Assembly (NCBI GenBank): GCA_028023455.1 | Contig: JAQFVV010006272.1 | Span: 2,519,127 to 2,583,126 of the forward strand | Origin: Epiperipatus broadwayi | Lineage: Eukaryota > Onychophora > Udeonychophora > Euonychophora > Peripatidae | DNA length: 64,000 bases | Reading direction: 5' to 3' | Shown: one piece after another, positions 10,601-24,446 of the stretch | How positions within the stretch are numbered: position 1 is the first letter of the stretch | Layout of the letters: each line of letters begins with the position of its first letter | Notes under the pieces: generated by a model | The model's input: only the letters and a program-made list of their open reading frames with translations | The model's database searches: none | Told to the model about the DNA's origin: nothing | Made by a program: the position numbers and the translations under genes

Positions 10601-12255
10601 TCAGCTTAGAAAATTTGCTATAATGATGTATAGAAGGTATGCTATTATTCAAAGAAAATGAATTGGACTTGATGATAGAATAAATTGTTGAATTTTATTT
10701 TAAAATACTTTTATAAAATTTTTTTTAACTTGTTGTAGAAATCAGTTTTTTTTATCTCTTTTCAGCACTAAGTTTTAATCTATGAATTTTAACTCATATA
10801 TGCCACACAAAATCATATTAAATATAAAAAAAATTAATCAAAATCTATTATAATTTTTGAAAAAATTATATTAAAATAGATTTGTTTGAAAAGTTAATTC
10901 TTTATATAATGTAAATAATCTGCTTATTTTGTATATGTAAAATATAAATGCAATAATAAACAAATATCTTACAAAATAAAATTAGATATACTGTATATTT
11001 ATCCAATCACAAATTAAAAAAAAAATCTCGTTTTAAATATATTTTTAATTTATTTAATTCAGAATTATTTCCAGCATTACTTGCAATATTTGATGGTAAA
11101 AAATCCTAATAATATCAATATTAGCAGTCACTAGCAGTCAAGTGTGGTCATTCCAAAAAAAATTACTACAGACAAGTATTAAACAACTGGATAAACCAAT
11201 CCATGAATACATAAATATACTTATTTTATACACTTGTTTTTTAGATCTATTTATTTAATTTCTTTTATCCTATTTTTAAACTTTTTCTGCAGAAAGTTCT
11301 ACTTTTAGAAATATTGCAGTTTTTAACTTTACTTTTTCTTCAGTCACATTTTCTCAATAAAGCAATCAGTGATGTATTTCTTTAAAGTGTAGTTGAGATA
11401 ATTTTTTTACATAAGTAGGATTGTATCTACCATAACCATTTTTCTGTTTACATCATTTTTACTGCCCAGTAGAGTGTTGATTTGGCTTAAATTTTCTCTC
11501 TTGCATTTGATGGTAAAAATTGTAACTAAAATATGTATTGATTTATTAATCCAAAAACAATCTGAAGATATCAGTATCATATAGAGAATGTCAAAACGTT
11601 TATATTTTTTACTTTTTTATTCTCAAAATAGTCACTGTGCTTCTGAAACCTCCTGCAAGGGTGCATCTTTTGTGTAAATTTTGAAAATATATTTTTGATA
11701 GTTTGTTCATATATTTATGATTAGTTTAATGAAATATTTGTGAAATATTTATTTCTCAATCAAAATATTACAATTAGATGTATATTTTATTGAAATATAT
11801 TTATTTATAAAATAATACAAATCAGGAGAAATGTAATAATGTAAAGTACGAAGTTATGATTGGCTGAAAAAGGAACACACTCATAATCATTTGAGAAATT
11901 ACTTTTTGTAATGTTTAAATAATTATAAGTATAGTTTTAAATTTTAAAACATAACTCTATTGATTTATATATTTTTTTTTAAATGGAGGTGAAATGCATT
12001 TTCATTTCCAAATAAATTTTTATCAGCAATTAGGAAATAACAAAAGCATAGTTCTGATTATATATTCCAGTTTATTACTATTTTCTATATTTGCAATGTT
12101 GATCATTATTTTTAAAAATGGTTTTTATTTTTAAACTTATATTTTTAAAAAATAAACGTAAAATTAAGGAAATATAATGAAGAATAAAAATTAATTTATT
12201 AAAATAAAAAATCAGAAGTGTATGACTTCTAGGAATTGCCAAAAATTATAATATA
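10601..12255. other. No gene recognised
   Basis: AT-rich sequence with frequent stops in all frames. I see no RT motif, transposase signature or tandem array. Confidence 0.6.
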
Positions 12256-12317
12256 CACCTGGGTCTCATTTTACGCGGATTTATTTAATGCAATTTTGAA
12301 GTTACGCGATTCATGTT

Positions 12318-12423
12318 TCTTCGGAAGTCGAACTCCGATAATGTGCTATTACTTTAAATAATAAATTTTGCACACTTACATCATATTGAAAGTAATAGCA
12401 CATTATTGGAATTCGACTTTCAT
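12318..12423. repeat. Subterminal inverted repeat in the Tigger-like element
   Basis: About 35 bases beginning AGTCGAACTCCGATAATGTG at the left return inverted at 12388-12423 with very few mismatches, separated by about 35 AT-rich bases. Only the left side of the element has it. It could be a duplicated transposase-binding region or a relic of an inverted internal end. Confidence 0.7.
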
Positions 12424-12784
12424 CTTAGTAATTTCAATATTTTCAGTGCTTTATAATAGTAAGATTTTATGCAATAATGAAATTAAAATCATGATTTCCA
12501 CATTTTATGTATACACACATTAAATTTTACAATATTATAATGTAAATTTGTTCAAACATTGTGCGTGTTAATTTTGCATTTTAAATCACATTCTGTTTTT
12601 GCTTTTTAAAAAAGAACGTAATCAATTATTAATCATTTAGTGTCCACAAGTTTATTTTTAAAAGGTGAGTAATAGTAGTGGGCACAATTAAATTTGACAA
12701 TTAAAAATTAAAATCTGATTTTTAATTGTAATTAACAATTTAAAAATTACTTAAGGTGACCTGAAATTAATGTGATGTGAAAAA

Positions 12785-13102
12785 GATAATGAAACAGAAG
12801 TGGAATCTGTTCCTTTCACTTCAGAAATGATTCGAGAAGGTCTTCAACTTTCTAATCAGTTGGAAAATTATTTTCTTATTAATGACACTAATCATGAATG
12901 TGCTCTTAAATTCCAATGAGAGCTAAATGGTTGTATGTCTGGATATTGCGAGCTTCATAATCAATTAATAAAATCATCATCTCAAAGATTAATTACTAAT
13001 TACATTGTCACCAGAAAACCATTAACACAACACGAGAGTGAAGTTGGTGCTAGTTGTATTTCCTCTTGTGAAGAATCTGATTTTTTACCAGTTTGCAAAT
13101 GA
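12785..13102 (+). pseudogene. C-terminal remnant of a Tigger/pogo transposase
   Basis: A 106-codon frame ending in TGA at 13100-13102 contains, in order, EMIREGLQLSNQLENYFL, DTNHECALKFQ and ELNGCMSGYCELHNQL. This layout (a short helix, then a charged helix ending KFQREL, then a second helix) is typical of the region after the DDE domain in Tigger-type transposases. One in-frame stop (TGA at 12917-12919) sits where an Arg (CGA) would be expected. The DNA-binding and DDE domains are absent, so no function remains. Family assignment rests on memory of this domain, supported by the terminal repeats. Confidence 0.5.
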
Positions 13103-13452
13103 ACCTGTTTATCGGCAAATAGCGATAATAATTAAAATGTGTATAAAAAAATGTATGCATAAAAATACATATTGTTTTGAATAAAATTAAATACTATAGT
13201 TAAAAAAAGTTTGTCTTGTATAAATTTTTTTCAAATTTGAAATTTTTTATTAGTGATATTTTATTTCCTTATTTTTTTTGCGCAAGTTTTAAAGTAATTT
13301 TACATTGGTGCTTTGCATTTATGTGATTTTTGAAAAATCACAATCTGTTTTCCCCTCCCTTTTCAAGGTAAGTTATGTCTATTTTTGAGCAATTTCTTTT
13401 GCGCATGTTTTCTGAGGAACCTATCTATTGCGTAAAATGAGACCCAGGTGTA

Positions 13453-16400
13453 TATTTTTTAGAATGTCTGTTAACATACATTCACTTCATTTGGTTAATC
13501 TTGCAAAATCTGATTTTATAATAGTAGTCTACATATTATCACATTCAGTGAGCTAGAAAATATACCTATTGGTCTTATGGTCTTGCCATAGTGATTTTTT
13601 GACTATTATAAATTATATATAAATGAAATTTGCTAATGACTTTGTTAGATTGATAGAGACTCAAGATCTCATTTTCATATGAAAAACAAAACAAAATAAA
13701 ATTTTTGTATTCATCTCATTTAGTTGAAGCTGTACATCATTATGATGAAATACCATATCTTTTAAATTTTATATGACATAGGATGACATGAAAAATTGTG
13801 TTTCACATCAACATCTACTGCACTTTTTTGCTTAATAAGCTATCAAAATATTTAAATTGATTCACATACTTAAGTTGATAAGCATACAAACACTTAATTT
13901 AATAACCATGCCAATGAAATTATTGCTAAAGCTTTTTCTTATAACTGCTTAATAAAGGGCATGGGTTTTCTTAATGTGGAATAATAAGCCAAAGTCTTTG
14001 TAGATTGCATTTAAAATATTAAATTCATCTGTAAATTAACATTTGAAATTGGCATGAGTAGAACAACCATAAGCAACTAGTCTGGAATATTAGATGAGTA
14101 GATACTAAATAGAGATTTTATGCACAAACCTTCCTGCATCCATTGATTATAAAAGCTTGCACTTGGTGACACTATTGTATGGAGAGCATGCTACAGATAA
14201 TCATAACCATACTATAAATGAAAAAGTTAAATTTTTTCATGTTTATGTTATTAATTGGTTCAAATTAAAAACTACACTATCAAACTTTTATGCATTATGA
14301 AATGGCCTATAAATTATTGCAAAGAAAATTAACATGAAAATAGAAAATAAAATTTAGTTTTAAAATATTATTGTTTAACATAAATTTTCATTACAAATGT
14401 TTCAGATTTTCTATCAGCAGTATTAATGTTGTCTCCTATTTAATTACATAGAAACTTTATAATACAATTGAATTTGATGGGAAAATAATTAATTTCAAAC
14501 ATTGCTTCTGCTTTGTTACCATTAATACTATTATTGACTTTACAATTATTTGTATTGATCTACCAAGCACAGTGATTTTGCTACATTACTTGACAGACAA
14601 CAAAGATTTATTTACTTTAATGATAAGCAGAAATAATTCCTAATTAGAATTGTGTAAATATAAAATCTTTGCCGTTGAAACTTCTCTCTTATACCCACTT
14701 TTAAAATATTCTTGTAGGTACTGCTTTATGAAAAATTTACAAGTAAAGACTTTTAGTCTACAGAACCTTTTTTTTTTCAGTGCCAATGGTCATTGCAGAA
14801 AAAAATAACAAGACTACTGACAGAATTGTTGTAAGATTAATTAAAGAATGGGGATATTGTTGCACTATCACAAAATATTGTTAATACAGTTAATGCAAAA
14901 AACTAACTAATAATATTATAGTCTCATAATGGAAATGACTTTTAAGAAACAGATTAAGTGTTTAACAAATTAACATCATATTTGATCAAGCGAGCAGTTC
15001 GAAGTAATATTGGTCAAACAATGCTTATCTCCAATGTGCAGACCAAAGAAAAATATCTAAAAAAGTGAAATAACTGTCATTGACATTACAAAAATTATTT
15101 ATTCTCACTTTAGACTACTGATATTTCTTGTATTAATTTTACCACAGACATTATAAAGTAATTAGACATGTTACATATTTATAACGAGAAGGGTCTGCAT
15201 TTTGAGATATAGAAGTAATATTTATATTACTTTTTATTGCTATATATTAAATACTATATTGCCATTGCATTTACAAATACAATTTATTAAAATTTAAAAT
15301 TTTGGTATATCTTTAAATAATTTAAATGATTTAAATCTTATTTTTGCATTACGCACAAATAGAACATTATTTACTAAATTCCAAAAACCTAAATATTTTC
15401 AAAGAGCAATTCTTCTCAAGGTCTTTTTATCGTTTTTTTCTTTGTTCATTATAAAAAGTTTAAATAAGATTTCGTTTTTACATTTCTGACCAATTTTCAA
15501 ACAAACTAGCCATCCAATTATTTATAAATAAATAAATACATAGATATGTCATTAATTTTTTCTAGAAGATAAAACATAAAATACATTAATAAATCCATAC
15601 TATTTAACTGTTAGAACGACTGAAATATAGTTAGTACTTTCTCCGTTGTTATTCAAAGACTTTTCTGTTATATAGGTCTTATACAAAACTGAGCTTCGTT
15701 ACTTAAAAAGAAGTATGGAGAATAATAACAAAAAGAGACCATCAACAAAATACATGGGCAAGAGGACATGAAAATAATAATAAAAACGAAAAAATTTCTT
15801 TAATAAAATAAGTAAAATTTATTGCCAATTTTTATTCACAGATTTTCCACTGGCACGTGTTTAAATAATTATACAATTACACTTACAAATTTTTTATAAT
15901 GTCATAATTTTCCATTTAGTCTGAATTACAATGCAATGAATATTTTCAAAAAAATAATTTTGACCTGACATTTGTCACGTGAAAGAAACCAGAAAATATG
16001 TCGAGAAACTAGCAAATATGTCGGAAAATGAGTTTTCTTATTTTGTATAATTAATTTTATAATCAGAATATCATACTTACAATTATATCACCAAAAAAAA
16101 AAAAGGTTGAAAATATATCTTGGTAAAAGAAATCACAAGACATACTTTTTTCACTTTGGTAAATTAAATTATGGATCATTATTTTTTTAAAAGGTTCAAA
16201 TATTATAGAAACAATGATTACAATAATGCTTAAGTTTTTTTTTTTGAATGAAACTAATACAGCTAAAGAATTAATATAATAAAATAATAATTAAAAATAA
16301 AATTGAAAATATTTATTGATTTCATAGGGCCCGTGCTTATCATTTTTATCTAAGGTAATGTTTTATTATTAGATAATGGTTTTGCCACTTGACAAAAACT

Positions 16401-16853
16401 TTTAACAAAAGTTGAGAATTTATTTTAATTCAATGGTATTTGTGATAAAAGGACTGTTTTTGGAAATTATTATAAACACAATATTTTTCAAAATTCTATT
16501 TTTTTTTTTGTACACAAAAATATATTGCAAATGGATGGCATTACAAATATAAATCTCAGAAAAATAAAACATGTTTCCAAATATTTAATAATCTATGCCA
16601 GTGCCATATTTTAAAGAATGTTAATTGATATAATTTAGTATCTATGTAAGAATGAATTCTTAATGGACATAAAGCAGTAAGCGTCAATCAGTTTTTTAGA
16701 CTTCTCACTGGAAGTTAGTTCATTACTAAGGAGGACTATGTCATGTATCCAATTAGTAGATACTTTTATTTGTATTAGTCAAGTAAATAAATATTTCAAT
16801 ATTCAAGGTTTGAATTCAAATTTGTCTGATTGCATAGCAATATATATATATAT
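13453..16853. other. No gene recognised
   Basis: AT-rich sequence without convincing coding potential, apart from the repeat fragment at 14085-14205. The ORF at 16738-16992 crosses the boundary of the LTR-like unit and is not believed. Confidence 0.55.
14085..14205 (+). repeat. Partial copy of the 51678-51940 foldback element
   Basis: CTAGTCTGG, GATGAGTAGA, TAGAGATTTTATGCACAA, CATCCATTGATTA, GCTTGCACTT and CACTATTGTATGGAGAG match 51795-51925 in order. Only the right half of the element is present here, ending near the outer terminus. Confidence 0.65.
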
Positions 16854-19773
16854 TGTACCTGTCAAAATAGTATGCTCACTTAACAAGATTCAAATCCTAA
16901 GCAAAAGTACCTCGAATCCGATCATGCTCGAGATACACAGGTCTGGAGCAGTCCTGAATCCTAACCTATTTGCCTATTCTTCGAATCTCTGACCCAATGA
17001 ACAACAATTCTGATGACACAGTAAAATTATTTTAAATCCGTGCCCAGAAGCAAAGCAAAGTGGTAGAGCATAAGATCAGACTGATGATGATGATCGAGGT
17101 CGGAGTAGCCCAGTTATTACATTATTATAGATATTTATTAATGCTAAACTCTTAGCTAAAGAAAATAGTTCTAAATATTAACTAGAAAATAATAATTCAA
17201 AAACAAACCAGGATTTACATGAAATTATATATATATATTTAAGATAGAAAACGCATATATACGTTACAAAATTGCTTCACGCTTGGAGTGATCTTATACA
17301 TTTTGAAAACTTGGGATTTGTTTTATAAAATCCCCTTTACATCAATTATTTCATGAATATAACTTTAGAGAATGTGTTATAATTTGTGCGGGGTTGATAT
17401 GCCAATTTACAAATGTTCACAAAGAAAATGCTGTGGATGTACAAAACAATCTACAAGATCGGAACAGATTCGGATTACAGAAAGATACATGATGATTTAA
17501 CATTAATCATTTTGACAAATAAATGTAAATGTACGGTCTCAATCATTTATTTACAATCTTAAAATCATTACATATGTTTGATAGGCATTGTTTGGACATA
17601 GCATCTTTAGAATTAGTATACATAAGAAACAAACAATGCGCAATATTTACGAGAATAAATTATATAAATTGATTTACGTCTCTGGGAATCGATAACGCTT
17701 TTTTTTAACGAAAGCAGTTTTAAGATCAACATACTGAACGTATTTTACGAAATGAATCATTATCTTTAACACATCATTGCGACTTACTAAGATTAGACGG
17801 ACGGATGACCAAATTCAAGAGCAAATTAACGGTACTAGCATACAATAACAAAATAAGGCCTCATGGCGATTGGATATTTTATCATTTAAAAGAATACTTG
17901 AGACAAACTTAGATTTGATATGTCCGCGCATTCTGGCGGAGCGATATCGAAGGAGAGGCTGAGTTTGAGACCCCAGATCATTATGTACTGCCATCCGCAG
18001 CACATAATCCTAATAGACCTTATGTTCCACAGAGAGAGTCTCTGATTACAAACGATTTTGAAAAGTAGGACGGGAGCTTCAAGCTTTCGATGTCCCTAAT
18101 GACAAAACGATCAAGAAATGAAAAAGATAAAATATCAGAATAAAGGAAAAGGTATGCCAGCAACGTTTATATAATTTTATAATATTATTTAAAGTTTGGA
18201 AATGGTCTAACCTCTTGCGCAATAATCTGTTTTCAATTCTGAGTCATTTAACTAATCATAATGAATAATAACACTTCTATTTATAATATTATTAAACTAA
18301 CAACATTTATATTTAAAGAATCGATTCCCAAATACGTATTGACTGGTAGAATTAGCCCTTCAGGCACCAGCAAAAAAAAAAAAAAAAAGGAATGGATTAA
18401 TTATGCGAAGGTTCATGATCTTTTTAAAATGGAAATTTAAAGACAAACTCAAAGCAGCAAATTTAGCAAAATTCATCCATAGTAAAAGTTTTTAATTTAC
18501 TTTAAGAATCATGAATTTAAAATGAAACCAAAATCGCGAGCAATATTTCTATTTAAATATAAAGAAAACTTTATTGATAAGTTTTAAATAAAGCCCACCC
18601 TTTTTCCAAGTAAAACAATTATTTCCCCCCTTACTCGCGAATTTAGCGATTTTGGCATATTAAAGAAAATAGATTATATTTATACATTAAACAAAATACA
18701 TAAAATCTTAACGGAATCGCACACATTTATATATATAATTTAATTAAGCATGAAAGGTAAGTTAAAATACATGATATTAATAAAAGATTACTGAGAGAGA
18801 GTTTAAAAGCAAAATTAGCAGAAGCTTATAAAATAATATATAAATTAAGATATGAAGGTTGAACTATAGATTACAAATTACAAAAGTATTGACTTATGAA
18901 GGCAGTTCTACGTTAAAAGGTTACCTAAGAAAAAAAAACAGCATAGCGGCATCATTAGCAATCAGCAGTCAGAAGCAATCATGTTGTATGGTCAGCTAGA
19001 TGGAACATGGCAGTGGCAGGCAGACAGTTCTTCGAGAGAAGAAGAAAAAGGTGCTAGATTCCACTACTCACACTTCATCGCGCAGGACTTGCACCGGCTT
19101 CTTAAAGTTAGGGTCTTGAAACGCTGACGAAAATCTCAACTCACTGAAAGATAACTAAAACTGAAAGTCTAAAAACTAACTTCCTTTGTTCTGTGGTTCC
19201 TTTTATAGCATTTCAATACTGCCCAGAATGCAATTTCATATACCAACCTTATCTCTGTAATTTCTTTAAAAGCAACATTTAATTAGCAAAAATATTTTCA
19301 ATAGATAAGGCTTGAAATACCATTTTTAGCTATTTTAAATCATTCGACAACAACTGATAAATGATTTGTTTTTTTGATTTTAATTAAGATTTATAAATTT
19401 AAATTATAGAGGATGATCTGACTAGTGATAAAGATAATTTCAGTATTTCAAGCCTTCCCCATTTTTCTTTGTTGTTACATTAAATACACACAGATATAAA
19501 AAATAATCACAAATATATAAGCAAATGTATTTTCCAGCAATAAACATAGCAATAAAATTATTGCTTTAGTAATAATAATATATACGCATCACTCAAACTA
19601 CTGTTTTATTTTACTAAATAAAATTTAATGTTACTAATCTTTAGAATGATTCAGCATACAGTTTGTGAGTGAATAGCATATATTTATAGCAAGGTCTGAA
19701 TTGCGATCCCTAGGAGGTTAGTATAGATGGTGAACCATGAAGCATCGATGATGATTAGACATCGATTGCTTCA
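16854..19773 (-). repeat. Solo-LTR-like unit A (~2.92 kb, terminal hairpin)
   Basis: Begins TGTACCTGTC and ends TGCTTCA on the plus strand, with TA-rich sequence on both sides. The first ~170 bases match the units at 32769 and 58650 (TCAAAAT...AACAAGAT...AAGCAAAAGTACC...CTAACCTATTTGCC). The last 36 bases form a hairpin with arms TGAAGCATCGATG and CATCGATTGCTTCA. Length matches the LTR at 5765-8744, and a TATA box lies on the minus strand at 19208-19199. No primer site or coding domain adjoins it, so a solo LTR left by recombination is the simplest reading. The interior (including about 18940-19200, relatively GC-rich) encodes nothing I recognise. Confidence 0.55.
19199..19208 (-). promoter_or_regulatory. 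TATA box of LTR-like unit A
   Basis: The minus strand reads CTATAAAAGG, a strong TATA match, about 565 bases inside the hairpin end. Transcription would run leftwards through the GC-richer block at 18940-19160. This agrees with the minus orientation inferred for the LTR at 5765-8744. Confidence 0.4.
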
Positions 19774-20579
19774 ATATATAATATATATATCAGATACTAG
19801 ATCAAAAATTTTTGGGGAAAGAGGACTTATGTCAAAATAAAAATTGCTTGTTTCTACCTTAGAATGTAATAATTGCATAAAAGTCATTCATGTTATATTA
19901 AACCCTGCTTGGAAAACTATTTATGAAAAAGACTCAAAACTTTAGGACTGAAACTTTGAAATGATTAACTTAACTAGTGTAGGATAAAGTGTATACTAGT
20001 TGGATAAATTTAATCCAGTGCTGATCACCCAAGGCCAGTTATTTGAAACTAGTAAGAGAATGATTGAAAGTACCATATGATATTCATTGAATTCTCATGG
20101 ATAAACAGAAAGTAGATTAACACAGCTTTAATTACTACTACTTGTTAGATGTAAGCTGTGAGAGCTATATAATGCTTGTATTTTTTAAACAATTTACATT
20201 ATGATAATATCACAATTTTTTAATCATGTAATTAGTTAAAGAAATGCTCATATAATATTTTAATATAAATTTATATCTTGTTTTCTATCTTTAAAATGTC
20301 GTAACCAAAATTTCTTCATCTTGTTTAGTATTTATATATGATAACCTGTAAAAAATTGACATAATTTCATCATTGAAATGTAAACAATTAAAGATAACAC
20401 ATATATTTGCTCATACATAGAAAAAATATTGAAAACATAAAATATAACCTTTAATGCATTTTTAGTGCGGAACATTCTTTTTAAAATGTTACCATTATAT
20501 TAAAAATAAAAATTCAAAATTATACATTTAAGATGCAAGATTTGAAATACAGGCATTCTTCATATACATAGAGCTTTGT
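19774..20579. other. No gene recognised
   Basis: AT-rich sequence between LTR-like unit A and the palindrome. The bases 20534-20579 resemble the start of the second repeat unit at 21015-21060. Confidence 0.5.
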
Positions 20580-21780
20580 TGTAAATGTAAGGGATTTTAA
20601 CACAGACTTTCAAGCACCCTTCAACCCACAATATCTCATACCACTAATACACATGATCACACACATGTAGAAAAGATAAATGATCATCAATATATGTGTT
20701 TTGTGCTGAACTAGTACTCATCAGTTGGTCTAGATTATCATCCCCCCCCCACACATATATATACATAATCAGTGCTCAGTTTATATTAAGATAGCAAATC
20801 TTCATACTTTAATGTACAGGCTTCAACCTACTCATACCTCCAATTCTTGAGCCATCCATACCATTAAAAATCTAATGATGGAAAGCCCAAATTCCATGCT
20901 GATGCCAATATTATTGCCATACCATGTTGACCTCAAGTCACTCTGACTTCTCATGTATAGGACCTTATCCTTTTAAATACATAGAAGAGGGATAGGCAGG
21001 ATGCAGGATTAATGTGTAAGATTTAAAATACAGGCATTTTTCACATACTTGGAGCTTGATTGTAAATGTAGGAGATTTGAACACAGACTATCAACACCCT
21101 TCAGCTACCCACATTATCTCATACCCCTGATACATATGGCCACACACATGTAGTAAAGCTAAATAATCAGCTGATGAGGGCTGGTTCAGCACAAAATACA
21201 TATATTGGTCATTATTTATCTTTTCTATATGTGTGTGGTCATGTGTATCAGTAATATGAGATAGTGTGGATAGTTTAAGGATGCTTGAAAGTCTGTGTTC
21301 AAATCCCTTCGTTTAAAATGAAGCTCCAGGTATATGAAGAATGCCTGTATTTCAAATCTTACACATTAAGTCTGCATCCTGCCCATCCCTTTTTTACATA
21401 TTTAAATGGATAAGGTCCTATATATGAGGGGTCAGAATGATTTGAGGTCATTGGCATGGCAATAATATTGGCATCAGCATGGAATTTGGGCTTTTCATCA
21501 TCAGATTTTCAATGGTATTGATGGCTGAAGAGTTAGAGGTATGAGTGGATGAAAGCATGTCCACTAAAGTATGAAGATTTGCTATCTTAATATAAACTGA
21601 GCATTGATTGTGGGAGATGATAATCTGGACCAACTGATGAGTACTGGTTCAGCACAAAATATGTATATTGGTGATTATTTATCTTTTCTACATGTGTGTG
21701 GTCATGTGTATCAGTGGTATGAGATAGTGTGAATAGTTGAAGGGTGCTTGAAAGTCTCTGTTCTAATCCCCTACATTTAC
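20580..21780. repeat. Large palindrome built from a ~480-bp dispersed repeat
   Basis: The left arm (about 20580-21168) and right arm (about 21180-21780) are reverse complements with scattered mismatches. Each arm holds one full unit plus a partial second unit; for example CAGACTTTCAAGCACCCTTC and related sequence occurs near 20605 and 21085 (period about 481), and inverted near 21290 and 21745. The arms also share GTGCTGAAC, CTCATCAGTTGG, CAGTGCTCAGTTTATATTAA and CCATGCTGATGCCAATATTA. A further copy lies at 54931-55345 and a fragment at 8770-8885. Short ORFs inside are not conserved between arms and I treat them as chance. Confidence 0.8.
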
Positions 21781-24446
21781 ATTTAAGATGCATATTTCAA
21801 AATGCACTCAACTAAACATTACTATAATTCTGTTTATTATTAAGTTTACATAATTAATAAATCATACTTTATGTCTCTTGTCCTTATGTTTAGTGCAAAG
21901 ATTTATTAATAATATTAACTCAGTAACAAGCAGAAAACCTAATAGTGCACTTTAAATGTCTCATGATCTCACTCAATTCTGTTTTTCTATGTAAAAAAAC
22001 TATTAAGATGTTCTAAAAGTTCTAGATTTCAATCTCATAAACATATAAACTTAATATTGCTAAAGATTCTTCTTCTCTCGCTGATAAAGACTGAGTTTTG
22101 AAAATTAATTATTAAAAATGTTTAAGTAGATTGTATTTTAAAATTAAAAATATTTATACATCATTTTATAAATTGCCAAGATTAACAACACATATTCGTG
22201 TTGTTAATCTAAGGCATTTATTTTTCTATTTCATCTGTTAATATTAATATCCTTCTCTACAAACTTATAAAAGCACTTGGTTCGTGCTTCATTAAATCAC
22301 TTATAACTTATTCCCAAACCTGTTATCTTTAAAATGAATAAGATTGGCCTTTCACGTGTTCTTTTTAATACTAGTTTTTATTTCTAATGCCTCAGAGCTT
22401 TTATCGCCAAAAATAATATGCTTGTTCTTATCACATATAAAATATATAACATGAATAAACTTCATTGGACAATTAGCTATTGTAAAACATTGCAACACAT
22501 TTTCTTGATTAACAGAATCAAATAAATTTATCACATCTGTAATATATATAATTTTATTTTTTATTTACTATTGCAGTGTTTTAATATTATTTATAACAAT
22601 AACAGAGGTTCAAAATATTAAAGATATATAATTTTACTCATTTCTCTGGCAACATATTTAGCTTTGTTTTTTTTTTTTACTTTTATTAAGTCATTTGAGT
22701 GTCTGGTAAAAAATTATCAATGATTGAAAGCAACTTATCAGATAACAATAATAATGCATGAGAATAATTCATCTTTTATATTCTCTTTATTTTTATATAT
22801 TGAAACAAGAGAAGTAATGTAGGATATATCCAACTACAAAATCATAAAACAACTCTAGGAAGTCAAAGAACTAATAACTTTTTTGCTTTAAAGATTCCAA
22901 AGCATAGTTTTGATCTCATCAAATTAAATATCTTTGCCCAATTTTAAATGAATTGGCATGATATATTTAGCATTAAATTAAATTATTTGACTTCTTACTC
23001 CATTACTCAAAATAAGATCAAAACATTTCTTTCATTTGTTCAAAATATCATCATAAAAAATAAAATAAAATAAACATCATTAAATATCATTAATAGATCT
23101 TGTTTTTTATGGTTCATAAATTAACTTTCAATGGATTTATTATTGTTAAGTGGAGTGTCTATAATTAAGAAATAGCTATCTAAATGCATAGTTTTCACTT
23201 ACCAGTCATTTTAAAGTCTTCTTGTTACATGTTAATTGTCTCGTGATAATATTGGAACATATATCTCCATATTCATATTCAAAGTTGCTCTAAGTAAAAC
23301 TTTGAAATTTTTCTAAATTCTAAGCAGATTTAGATTTTTAAAAAAATCATAATTAAACTATAGAAAATATAGTTACCATCTAATTACTGGTTAGTAACTG
23401 TATAATTATATATTATTAATTAGAAGTGTAACAAGAAAGCAAATTCTTATATTTTTATCAATTAAATGTCTTTACAATCTTTCCCTATTTCTTTTGGAGA
23501 TCTGTTGGACAGATCTTTCCTCTGCAGTTGACTATTTTAAAATTATTTCATCTTTTGGATATACATTATAATTCAAAGTAGTTTTCAGGAACGATAAGGT
23601 AAAATATTAAAATATATAACTATTTTCAAGTAAGTGAAGATATTACTGTGTGATCTTTGTAAAGATAACTAAAATGTTGGTAATTATACACCCCCCCCCC
23701 ATGGCATATATATATGTATATTGTGAATTTGCTAAACACATTTGTAATAATAAATTAAAGTAATTTTATTACGCTTTCTGAATTGTATTAAACTTGAAAT
23801 AAATTCGAACATCATCAACAAATATATACCATAAAATGATTAAGGAACTAATAAGATTAGATATATTCATTAATGCAGATCATGATTCGGAGATTTTACC
23901 AGGCAAGTATCGTCGATCATTCTTTTATGATTACATAATTACTGATAATATTCAATTAACGCTTGATTTAAAGAAAGAAATGTAAATGTATGTATATAAA
24001 GTCTATTTATATTGTTCCAGAACAGAGAAATGTATGTATATGTAAAATCATATAGATATTTTTTTAGTTTAGTCTGATAATGAATAATATAAAAAGAGAA
24101 TCTTTCATGGTTATTCCAGAATCGCGTTGAATTTTTTCATTTTTGTTAAATAAATCCTGGAAATGAATTTTTTGCTTTTTTATAAATAAAAAAAAAAGAA
24201 GTAAAAATTAAAACTTCAGCATCCAAGAGAACGTGCTAATATGCTATCATTTTATTGTTTAATAAATGTTATTTGTGGAATCATAAAACAATGAAAAAGT
24301 TTTTCAGTTTTATATTAAATCTTTTTAATGTCTGCAAAATGTAAAATTAAAATGTAGTCACAAGCTAAATTAAAATAAAAACAAAAAAAATAAAAAAATA
24401 AAAAAATAACTGTGTAACTTTCGGAATAAGTATAGTCTTTAAATTT
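21781..24446. other. No gene recognised upstream of the first PRA1-like gene
   Basis: AT-rich sequence with one small perfect hairpin (22175-22215) and a C-run at about 23691-23700. No splice-bounded exon or RT motif was recognised. Promoter elements of the gene at 24447 should lie at its right end but none is distinctive. Confidence 0.5.
22175..22215. repeat. Small hairpin
   Basis: GATTAACAACAC and GTGTTGTTAATC are exact inverted partners separated by six bases (ATATTC); flanking bases extend the pairing with small gaps (GCCAA/TAAGGC). Confidence 0.8.

Larger units (their letters stand above)
12256..13450 (+). mobile_element. Tigger/pogo-like DNA transposon, internally deleted
   Basis: The two ends are perfect 21-bp terminal inverted repeats: CACCTGGGTCTCATTTTACG followed by C at 12256, and its exact reverse complement ending at 13450. 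TA dinucleotides flank both ends (12254-12255 and 13451-13452), the target duplication expected of the Tc1/mariner-pogo group. At 1195 bp it is about half the usual Tigger length; it keeps only the C-terminal part of a transposase-like frame (12785-13102). The left side has an extra subterminal inverted repeat (12318-12423). Confidence 0.8.

Noticed and set aside
16738-16992. 84-codon ORF
   Set aside because: Crosses the start of LTR-like unit A; the downstream half is repeat sequence shared with 58650 and 32769.
20742-20752. Run of C (also about 23691-23700)
   Set aside because: Short homopolymers with no consistent context; not a feature in itself.
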